From an uncultured Cocleimonas sp. (GTDB lineage: Bacteria > Pseudomonadota > Gammaproteobacteria > Thiotrichales > Thiotrichaceae), in assembly GCA_937974135.1 (NCBI GenBank), contig CALJIH010000019.1, forward strand, positions 1 through 8,913: a stretch of DNA of 8,913 nt, written 5' to 3'. Below the pieces are notes generated by a model. The model did not search any database, was not told the DNA's origin, and saw only the letters and a program-made list of their open reading frames with translations. Position 1 is the first letter of the stretch. Each line of letters begins with the position of its first letter. Of this stretch, positions 1 to 5,588 are shown piece by piece. The position numbers and the translations under genes are program-made.

Positions 1-1506
1 AGACGTAAGTTGAGAGCTGATCGCACGACAACTATGTTGCCTGCACTTAAACGTAATTTGCCTTTAACCGAACCGATGAATGAAGAACAAATACATCGTA
101 TCGATTCGGCATCAATGGATATTTTAGAAAATGTCGGTGTAGTGTTTCGTGATGAAATTGCTTTGGCGGATTGGAAAAAAGCAGGTGCAAACGTTGAAGG
201 AGATTTAGTTAAATTTGATCGCGGTATGATTCGTGAGTTGATTAAAAGCATTCCATCAACGTTTACCTATCATGCGAGAAATCCTGATAATAATTTGCCA
301 TTTGGTAATGATCATTCGATGTTTGTACCCATGACAGGCGCGCCCTATATTCGAGATCTTGAGGACAAACGCAGATACCCAACTTTAGAAGACTTGGGAA
401 ACTTTCATAAATTAAGCCACATTTGTCCTGCTATTCATTCGTCTGCACACCATATTGTTGAACCCATGGATCACGTCGTCGCGCATCGTCATTTACGCAT
501 AACTTATTCATCCATGAAATATTCGGACAAAACGTTTATGGGGATGACAACTTCAGGCAAAAATGCTGAAGACGTGATGGAAATGTGTGCGATTCTGTTT
601 GGTGAAGAATTTATGGAAACGCATCCTGTTACTACAGGTAACTGCAATGGTAATTCACCGTTGGTTTGGGATGAAACCATGCTCAGCGCTATGCGTGCGT
701 TTTGTAAACGCAATCAACCTGTGCTTTGTTCGCCATTTGTATTGGGTGGCGCAAATACACCAGCTTCCACCGCAGCTGCAGTAGCTCAATTAAATGCAGA
801 GGCCTTATCGGCATTGGCCTATACCCAAGTGGTTCGTAAAGGCTGTCCTGCAATTTACGGGCATTATTTATCTACCGTATCTATGAAATCAGGCTCACCC
901 ATGGCGGGTACGCCAGAAATTAGTTTAATGAATTTTATGATCGGCCAAATGGCGCGCCATTATGATGTGCCATGGAGAACATCGAATACACTTGGTGGCG
1001 CGAAAACCTTCGATGCTCAAGCGGGATATGAAAGTGCGACAACGATGATGGCAGTGTTAATGTCGGGTGCTAATTATATCTGGCATTCAGCGGGTTGGAA
1101 CGAAGCAGGTATGCATTGTTCGATGGCAAAATTTATCGTTGATGCAGAACAATGTGCGATGGGTTATCGCATGATGCAAGGGATTAACTGGGATGATTTT
1201 GACGAGGCGATTTCTTCGGTTGCTGATATCGGTCCAGGTGGTCATTACTTAGGTCATCAACATACCCTTTCTAATTTCCAAGATGCCTTCTTTATGCCGA
1301 AATTATTCAACAATGATGCGATTGAACAATGGGTTGCGGAGGGTAGTCAGGAGATCACCGAACGTTCCTTGAAAGAAGCAAAAGCGATGTTAGGTGCTTA
1401 CGAAGAGCCAAAACTCAAAGAGGATGTGAATGAGGAGTTATTGGACTTTATTGCACGACGCGAACGCGATATTCCGGCAGTTGATGCATTGAACACTGAA
1501 CATTAA
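1..1506 (+). CDS. MttB-family (COG5598) corrinoid methyltransferase-like protein, non-pyrrolysine, 5'-partial
   Basis: This looks like a member of the trimethylamine methyltransferase (MttB) superfamily, whose members move a methyl group from a quaternary or tertiary amine, such as a betaine, to a corrinoid protein. The match rests on whole-length family character: an N-terminal helix region (EEQIHRI, ILENVGV), then FVPMTGAPYIRDLE, MKYSDKTFMG, NSPLVWDETML, SGSPMAGTPE, FDAQAGYES and a GPGGHYLGHQHT segment near the C-terminus. The frame runs open for about 500 codons with no internal TAG, so it is a non-pyrrolysine member like the glycine betaine or carnitine enzymes. The reading frame is open to the window edge (codons for RRK precede a TTG at position 10), and family members usually carry an Arg-rich N-terminus, so the true start probably lies upstream. 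It leads a plus-strand series with two dehydrogenases and a flavin oxidoreductase. No corrinoid protein gene is in view. The substrate is not determinable here. Confidence 0.88.
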   Translation, partial: RRKLRADRTTTMLPALKRNLPLTEPMNEEQIHRIDSASMDILENVGVVFRDEIALADWKKAGANVEGDLVKFDRGMIRELIKSIPSTFTYHARNPDNNLPFGNDHSMFVPMTGAPYIRDLEDKRRYPTLEDLGNFHKLSHICPAIHSSAHHIVEPMDHVVAHRHLRITYSSMKYSDKTFMGMTTSGKNAEDVMEMCAILFGEEFMETHPVTTGNCNGNSPLVWDETMLSAMRAFCKRNQPVLCSPFVLGGANTPASTAAAVAQLNAEALSALAYTQVVRKGCPAIYGHYLSTVSMKSGSPMAGTPEISLMNFMIGQMARHYDVPWRTSNTLGGAKTFDAQAGYESATTMMAVLMSGANYIWHSAGWNEAGMHCSMAKFIVDAEQCAMGYRMMQGINWDDFDEAISSVADIGPGGHYLGHQHTLSNFQDAFFMPKLFNNDAIEQWVAEGSQEITERSLKEAKAMLGAYEEPKLKEDVNEELLDFIARRERDIPAVDALNTEH

Positions 1507-1521
1507 ATAGCAAAACAGCTA

Positions 1522-1542
1522 AAAAGTAGGGGGGTGTCTTTT
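1522..1542 (+). repeat. 21-bp G-rich dispersed repeat, copy 1 (upstream of first SDR gene)
   Basis: This is a perfect copy of the 21-bp element: AAAAGTA, six G, TGTCTTTT. The ends AAAAG and CTTTT are complementary, but the interior does not pair, so it is not a good hairpin. It begins 15 nt after the stop of the methyltransferase gene and ends 2 nt before the ATG at 1545. It is identical to copies 3 and 4 and differs from copy 2 at one base. Confidence 0.93.
1527..1536 (+). promoter_or_regulatory. Shine-Dalgarno-like site inside repeat copy 1
   Basis: TAGGGGGGTG matches the ideal anti-16S sequence TAAGGAGGTG at 8 of 10 positions. Both differences are A to G, which can still pair with U by wobble. 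Eight nucleotides separate it from the ATG at 1545, a good distance, and no other purine-rich site lies closer. This supports that start and suggests that the dispersed repeat supplies the ribosome binding site of the gene. Confidence 0.65.
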
Positions 1543-1544
1543 AT

Positions 1545-2276
1545 ATGAAATTAACAGCTAAAAAAGCTCTGGTAACAGGCGCTTCAGGCGGTATTGGACA
1601 AGCTATTGTTGCTAAATTACAAGAGCAAGGCGCGGTTGTTTGCGCAACGGATATCACTTTGAATGATTCGCCCGCGGATTTCAATATTGAGGGTGATTTA
1701 ACCGATGACTCTTTTTGTGATTCACTTGTGAGTCAAGCTTCAAAGAAGATGGGAGGTTTAGATATATTAGTGAACAATGCAGGACTGATGCGTCGTGGCA
1801 TCATTACTGATGCTAGCGATGAGGATTTTGCATTATCCATGGCAGTCAATGTCGAAGCGCCATTCAGGCTATGCCGTGCCGCAATCCCTGTTATGGAAAA
1901 AGCAGGCGGTGGCGCGATCGTGAATACTTCCTCGTGCTGGGGTATACATCCAGGTCCTGGACATCCCATTTATATAATGACAAAAGCAGCGATAGCTTCT
2001 TTAACACAATGTTTAGGGCGTGATCATGCGCATCAAAATATTCGTGTGAATGCGGTGTGTCCGAATGAAGTTGATACACCCATGTTGCGCACAGGTTTTG
2101 AAATTCGAGGACTTGATGCTGAATCTGGAATCGAAGAGTTAAATAAAAGTGTTCCTTTGGGTCGAATCGCATCCGCTGATGATATTGCGGATGTGGTGTT
2201 ATTTCTGGCATCTGATGATTCGAGATATATGTGTGGATCTTTAGTGGAAGTCAGCGGAGGTAAAGCGGTCGCGTGA
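1545..2276 (+). CDS. Short-chain dehydrogenase/reductase (classical SDR), first of two in operon
   Basis: This 243-residue classical SDR probably oxidises an alcohol or reduces a carbonyl with NAD(H). The cofactor motif TGASGGIG is at residues 11-18, Asp36 at the end of the second strand favours NAD over NADP, NNAG is at 77-80, and the catalytic set is Asn102, Ser130, Tyr143 and Lys147 (YIMTK). The length is typical for the family. The start at 1545 is preceded by the G-rich repeat acting as a Shine-Dalgarno site. The stop overlaps the next SDR start by four bases, so the two are probably translated in a coupled way and may act on one substrate or as partners. The preceding methyltransferase gene ends 38 bp upstream. 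The motifs do not reveal the substrate; a role in breakdown of a hydroxylated or methylated amine is inferred from neighbours only. Confidence 0.92.
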   Translation: MKLTAKKALVTGASGGIGQAIVAKLQEQGAVVCATDITLNDSPADFNIEGDLTDDSFCDSLVSQASKKMGGLDILVNNAGLMRRGIITDASDEDFALSMAVNVEAPFRLCRAAIPVMEKAGGGAIVNTSSCWGIHPGPGHPIYIMTKAAIASLTQCLGRDHAHQNIRVNAVCPNEVDTPMLRTGFEIRGLDAESGIEELNKSVPLGRIASADDIADVVLFLASDDSRYMCGSLVEVSGGKAVA

Positions 2277-3022
2277 GTTCAGATAAAGAAAAATTTTTCG
2301 GAAAGGTCTGTTTGGTAACCGGAGCAAGTTCTGGAATTGGACTCGCCTGCGCACAATATTTATCCAAACTTGGTGCTACTGTTTTTACCGCTCAGAGAAG
2401 TCAAAGCGATCATCAGTTTAATTTTATTAATGCAGATTTTGAAAAATTAGATGTCCCTGAAAAAGTCATAGCAGAAGTGATTAATAAAGTAGGGCAACTC
2501 GATGTTTTGATAAACAATGCGGGTATTATGGAGGAAGGTTTAGCAGAAAATACATCGCTAGAGACTTGGGAGCAGACCTTAAAAATTAACCTAACTGCCC
2601 CGTTTTTGTTAATCAAATATGCACTGCCTTACTTACGTAAAACACAAGGTACTATCGTGAATATAGGCTCAATTGAAGGTTTAGGGTCGAATCCAAAACA
2701 TGCGGCTTATTGCGCCTCGAAAGCAGGTTTACATGGATTAACTCGTGCCATCGCAGTCGATCATGGTAACGAGGGTATACGTTGTAATGCAGTCGCCCCA
2801 GGATGGATTGATACCCCATTAAATGTCGATTTTGTCGAATCTATGCCGGATCCCGAAGGCTTCAAAAAGGACATTGGTGGAATACATCCCATCGGACGAA
2901 CAGGAAAACCAAAGGAGATTGCTGAACTTGTTGCTTGGTTGGCCAGTGATGCTGCATCTTTTATTACCGGACAAGTTATTACTGCTGACGGTGGCAGAAT
3001 GGCGAAACTGAGTTTGCCTTAA
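2273..3022 (+). CDS. Short-chain dehydrogenase/reductase (classical SDR), second of two in operon
   Basis: This 249-residue classical SDR carries TGASSGIG (residues 16-23), NNAG (81-84), Asn106, Ser133, Tyr145 and Lys149 (YCASK), so the active site is intact. The residues after the second strand read AQRS, with Arg42 and no acidic residue, which hints at NADP rather than the NAD expected for its upstream neighbour. It starts with GTG at 2273 inside the stop of the preceding gene (GTGA overlap), a strong sign of translational coupling. The C-terminal TGQVITADGGR is the usual SDR ending. The two SDRs are clearly different in sequence, so this is not a recent tandem duplication. The next gene begins 34 bp downstream with no visible terminator between them. 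The substrate is unknown. Confidence 0.92.
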   Translation: MSSDKEKFFGKVCLVTGASSGIGLACAQYLSKLGATVFTAQRSQSDHQFNFINADFEKLDVPEKVIAEVINKVGQLDVLINNAGIMEEGLAENTSLETWEQTLKINLTAPFLLIKYALPYLRKTQGTIVNIGSIEGLGSNPKHAAYCASKAGLHGLTRAIAVDHGNEGIRCNAVAPGWIDTPLNVDFVESMPDPEGFKKDIGGIHPIGRTGKPKEIAELVAWLASDAASFITGQVITADGGRMAKLSLP

Positions 3023-3056
3023 TTGTGTGTTACTTCATTGAATTAAAAATCAACAC

Positions 3057-4394
3057 ATGCAAGTAACTACTCAGCCTTATGATCCTGGTCCTGCGGCATG
3101 GAATTCAATCCTACCAGAGGCACGCTCGTATCCTCAATTAAAGACTAATATCACCGCCGATTGGGTAGTTATTGGAGCGGGTTTTGCAGGGCTATCAGCG
3201 GCTAAACGATTGCATGAACTACATCCCAATGATTCTATTATCGTTTTAGAAGCGCGACGTATTGCAGAAGGTCCTGCAGGCAGAAATTCAGGATTTATGA
3301 TTGATTTGCCACATAATCTTACGGCAGAAGATTATGTTGGAGAACTCAATGCTGATGTAATCCAGACTCGAATGAATCGGCATGCGATAGACTTTGCAGA
3401 AGCTGCTTCAATAGAATATCAATTTACCCCAGAAGCATTTGTTAAAAGTGGCAAAATTAATGCAGCCGCGACTTCTAAAGGAACAAAGCATAATCACGAT
3501 TATGCGCATCATTTAGATCATTTAAATGAACCTTATACATTGCTTGATGAAAAACACATGCGCGCAATTTGCGGTAGTGATTATTATCAAAGTGGTTTGT
3601 ATACGGCGGGCACTGCGATAATTCAGCCGGCTTTATATGTGCGTGAACTAGCAGCAGGGATGGCTAAAAGTGGGGGGGTGTCTTTTTATGAAAATTCTGC
3701 TGTTACCGAATATAAAAAACAAGCTAAACACTGGCTTATCAATACCACAAAAGGCAGTGTGAGCGCGCCAAAGTTGATTTTAGCGGTAAACGGACACGTC
3801 GAGAGCTTTTCCCATTTCAAACGACGTTTAGTACACATTTATTTATACGCTTCTATGACCCGTCAACTGAGTAATAATGAACTTGAGTCATTAGGCGGTG
3901 AAGATAGTTGGGGGTTTACTCCAGCAGATGCAATGGGCACAACAGTGCGTAAAATTGCAGGAATCGGCGGGCATCGAATAGTGGTACGAAATCAAATCAC
4001 CTACAACCCTTCTCGAATTGCCGATCAAACTAAACTCGCAAGGTTCGCACAAAAACATCAGCAGTCATTCATCGCGCGTTTTCCAATGCTAAATACAGTT
4101 AATTTTGAATACACCTGGGGAGGTGCCTTGTGTTTAAGCCGTAACAATGTACCAGCGTTTGGTGAATTGGATGAGGGTTTGTATTCGGCGTGTTGTCAAA
4201 ATGGATTAGGCACTGTGCAAGGTACTCTTGCAGGAATTTTGGCTGCAGAACAAGCATCTGGAATTGATTCTGATTTTCTGCGACAAACATTGTCTTTGTC
4301 ACAACCTAGCCGCTTACCACCAGAACCGTTTGCAACAATAGGGGCGAATGTTGTGACTAAATGGGGGGAGATCAAAGCCGGCAAAGAACTTTAA
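3057..4394 (+). CDS. FAD-dependent amine oxidoreductase (DadA/PuuB-like, DAO superfamily)
   Basis: This 445-residue flavoprotein resembles the glycine/D-amino acid oxidase superfamily, near gamma-glutamylputrescine oxidase. Such enzymes oxidise a C-N bond of an amine or N-methyl amino acid. The dinucleotide motif VVIGAGFAGLSAAKRL is at residues 37-52, the ribose-binding Glu65 ends VLEA, and the flavin-loop motif AGRNSGFMIDLPH is at 74-86. The C-terminal WGGALCLSRNNVPAFGEL and GLGTVQGTLAG are typical of the family. There is no signal peptide, so it should be cytoplasmic. No clear Shine-Dalgarno precedes the ATG, but the N-terminus reads like the family (DPGPAAWNSILP). Lying last after the methyltransferase and two SDRs, it would suit demethylation or deamination of an intermediate. 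Residues 204-210 (KSGGVSF) are encoded exactly by repeat copy 2. The substrate is unassigned. Confidence 0.9.
   Translation: MQVTTQPYDPGPAAWNSILPEARSYPQLKTNITADWVVIGAGFAGLSAAKRLHELHPNDSIIVLEARRIAEGPAGRNSGFMIDLPHNLTAEDYVGELNADVIQTRMNRHAIDFAEAASIEYQFTPEAFVKSGKINAAATSKGTKHNHDYAHHLDHLNEPYTLLDEKHMRAICGSDYYQSGLYTAGTAIIQPALYVRELAAGMAKSGGVSFYENSAVTEYKKQAKHWLINTTKGSVSAPKLILAVNGHVESFSHFKRRLVHIYLYASMTRQLSNNELESLGGEDSWGFTPADAMGTTVRKIAGIGGHRIVVRNQITYNPSRIADQTKLARFAQKHQQSFIARFPMLNTVNFEYTWGGALCLSRNNVPAFGELDEGLYSACCQNGLGTVQGTLAGILAAEQASGIDSDFLRQTLSLSQPSRLPPEPFATIGANVVTKWGEIKAGKEL
3666..3686 (+). repeat. 21-bp G-rich dispersed repeat, copy 2 (inside oxidoreductase gene)
   Basis: This copy matches the consensus at 20 of 21 bases; the A before the G run is G here, giving seven G (3672-3678). 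It is in frame and exactly seven codons long, encoding Lys-Ser-Gly-Gly-Val-Ser-Phe (residues 204-210). An out-of-frame ATG follows at 3688 and opens 24 codons to a stop at 3760-3762. Confidence 0.88.
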
Positions 4395-4411
4395 CCAGTT
4401 TGAAACAAGCC

Positions 4412-4432
4412 AAAAGTAGGGGGGTGTCTTTT
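4412..4432 (+). repeat. 21-bp G-rich dispersed repeat, copy 3 (between convergent genes)
   Basis: This is a perfect copy, 17 nt after the oxidoreductase stop and 16 bp before the 3' end of the opposing ylqF gene. The core TAGGGGGGTG lies 9 nt before an ATG at 4436. The 54-bp gap between the convergent genes contains no GC-rich hairpin that would act as a terminator. Confidence 0.93.
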
Positions 4433-4435
4433 TAA

Positions 4436-4492
4436 ATGATTTTATTGATTATTTACGATTCTTTTTCCAACGTTTTTTACGTTCTGCTTTAG
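4436..4492 (+). other. Candidate micro-ORF after repeat copy 3 (18 codons)
   Basis: An ATG 9 nt after the Shine-Dalgarno-like core of repeat copy 3 opens 18 codons (MILLIIYDSFSNVFYVLL) ending in TAG. The peptide would be strongly hydrophobic. It runs antisense into the 3' end of ylqF, so its composition may merely reflect that gene. It is listed because the start context is as good as that of the real gene at 1545. There is no evidence of conservation. Confidence 0.2.
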
Positions 4493-5384
4493 TTGCTTGG
4501 CGTTCTTGTTCTTTCTTTTTAGCTTCGTTATCTGCTGTTTTAACTTCGAGTTCAAAATCAGTTGGGTTTTCTAAGGTGATGTTACCTAGCACCCCTAAGC
4601 GATATTCATTGATCAGAATCTTACACGCTTTGTCTAAATCAATTTGTCCGCCAGCACGCAAACAACCACGTTGTTTACCAATCGTTTCGATAAATTCAAG
4701 TTCAGTTTGTGGCGCTTTGTCTAATTCATAACGATCCATGATTAAATGAGGATAGTTTTTGATGAGAGTTTCAGCGAGGTAGAATGCGGCATCATCACTG
4801 TCAAAGGCAGTATCTTTAATGGCCCCTGTAATGGCTAGTCGATAGCCGCTGTGTTCGTTATTAATATTTCCCCATAAAAGTCCGGGGGTGTCGAATAACA
4901 CGACATCATCGTTGATTTTTATTCTTTGTTGTTGTCGGGTGACGGCTGCTTCATTGCCTGTTTTGGCAACCGTTTTATCTTTTAGAATATTAATGATGGT
5001 GGATTTTCCGACATTGGGGATACCCACAATCATTGCATGAATCTCTTTGTCACGTGCATCACTGACAGAAATCATTTTGCGGCACAGTGCCGATATTTGT
5101 TTGATTTTATCTGGCTGATCTCGCGTAACGCACAAGGTTTTAATTCCTTTATCTCGTTCATAATAATCTTGCCATTTTTCTGTCATTAACGGATCTGCAA
5201 GGTCACTTTTATTGAATATTTTGAGTGCAGGTTTATTTTTGCGAATGGCAGCAATCATCGGATTCTCGCTAGAACCAGGAATGCGCGCATCTAAAACCTC
5301 TATGAGCATATCCATTTCTGGTAGCTTTTCACGTATCTCATTGCTGGCTTTGTGCATATGACCAGGAAACCATTGGATTTTCAT
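4449..5384 (-). CDS. ylqF: Ribosome biogenesis GTPase YlqF/RbgA
   Basis: This 311-residue circularly permuted GTPase helps late assembly of the 50S ribosomal subunit in the cytoplasm. The permuted motif order is visible: G4 NKSD at residues 58-61 comes before G1 GIPNVGKST at 121-129 and G3 DTPG at 165-168. The N-terminal IQWFPGHMHKA and the DARIPGSSENP segment are family signatures. The last roughly 25 residues are very rich in Lys, Arg and Glu, as expected for an RNA-contacting tail. The start at 5384 fits the family N-terminus (MKIQWFPGHM). Upstream, on the minus strand, a TTGAAA/TAAAAC promoter candidate lies within 55 bp. The gene converges with the oxidoreductase and diverges from the repeat-protein gene, so it is probably monocistronic. 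The identification is firm; only the precise client step in this organism is untested. Confidence 0.96.
   Translation of the reverse strand: MKIQWFPGHMHKASNEIREKLPEMDMLIEVLDARIPGSSENPMIAAIRKNKPALKIFNKSDLADPLMTEKWQDYYERDKGIKTLCVTRDQPDKIKQISALCRKMISVSDARDKEIHAMIVGIPNVGKSTIINILKDKTVAKTGNEAAVTRQQQRIKINDDVVLFDTPGLLWGNINNEHSGYRLAITGAIKDTAFDSDDAAFYLAETLIKNYPHLIMDRYELDKAPQTELEFIETIGKQRGCLRAGGQIDLDKACKILINEYRLGVLGNITLENPTDFELEVKTADNEAKKKEQERQATKAERKKRWKKNRK
4876..4896 (+). repeat. Degenerate match to the 21-bp repeat inside ylqF G3 motif
   Basis: Sixteen of 21 positions match the repeat, on the same strand as the other copies: AAAAGT, then CC, five G, TGTC and a final T. It is antisense to the codons for the ylqF DTPGLL motif, whose coding constraint may explain the match. 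There is no ATG at the expected distance. Treat as probable coincidence. Confidence 0.25.
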
Positions 5385-5406
5385 TTTTATACTGTCTCAG
5401 GACGAA

Positions 5407-5435
5407 GTTTTAAGATTTAAACGTATATTTTTCAA
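5407..5435 (-). promoter_or_regulatory. Candidate sigma70-type promoter for ylqF
   Basis: Read on the minus strand, TTGAAA (5435-5430, 5 of 6 to consensus) and TAAAAC (5412-5407, 4 of 6) are separated by exactly 17 bp. Transcription would begin about 15-20 nt upstream of the ATG at 5384. AT-rich DNA gives many such matches, so this is moderate support only. Confidence 0.4.
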
Positions 5436-5442
5436 AATCTTA
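5411..5442. repeat. Inverted repeat TAAGATTT/AAATCTTA overlapping ylqF promoter
   Basis: An 8-bp perfect inverted repeat (5411-5418 and 5435-5442) with a 16-bp spacer spans the candidate ylqF promoter. Its centre-to-centre spacing of 24 bp is roughly two helical turns, so it could be an operator for a dimeric regulator. A hairpin would be all A-T in its outer parts and weak. Confidence 0.35.
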
Positions 5443-5560
5443 GATATTTACATGCTAGGTTTGGAATGTCACTGTAAATTATTTTCTTTAAAAATAAAGA
5501 CTACCATTTGTCGAGAGTTATGAACCTTTTTCTTCAGATATGGTATTTTTAAGTGATAAT

Positions 5561-5566
5561 TATAAT
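5561..5566 (+). promoter_or_regulatory. Candidate -10 box for the repeat/hemerythrin-like gene
   Basis: A perfect TATAAT lies 22 nt before the ATG at 5589. No good -35 is seen at 17 bp. The overlapping string GATAATTATAAT (5555-5566) also resembles part of a Fur box (about 13 of 19 positions to the classical consensus). If this -10 is used, transcription begins near 5573, which excludes the GTG at 5553 as a start. Confidence 0.35.
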
Positions 5567-5588
5567 AAAAGTATCCGGCGAGAATACT

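Larger units (their letters stand above)
1514..1564 (+). repeat. Direct repeat AACAGCTAAAAA flanking repeat copy 1
   Basis: The 12-mer AACAGCTAAAAA occurs at 1514-1525 and again at 1553-1564, 39 bp apart. The two copies bracket the G-rich element and the start codon of the first dehydrogenase. The upstream copy runs into the AAAAG end of the element. The downstream copy encodes Thr-Ala-Lys-Lys within the N-terminus. It could be a target-site or slippage duplication, or chance in A-rich DNA. Confidence 0.5.

Noticed and set aside
1..1506. Pyrrolysine-containing MttB
   Set aside because: There is no in-frame TAG within the open frame, so no pyrrolysine codon can be inferred.
1522..1542. The 21-bp repeat as a rho-independent terminator
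   Set aside because: Only the outer AAAAG/CTTTT can pair; the G-run interior has no complementary partner, so there is no stable GC hairpin. One copy is also inside a coding sequence.
1891..2211. 106-codon open frame on the minus strand
   Set aside because: It lies wholly within the first SDR gene, whose motifs and length are convincing; the minus-strand translation has no family character and no ribosome site.
5553..5588. GTG start 12 codons upstream for the repeat/hemerythrin-like gene
   Set aside because: It lies upstream of a TATAAT box, adds an odd VIIIIK leader and has no Shine-Dalgarno; the ATG at 5589 begins the repeat pattern sensibly.
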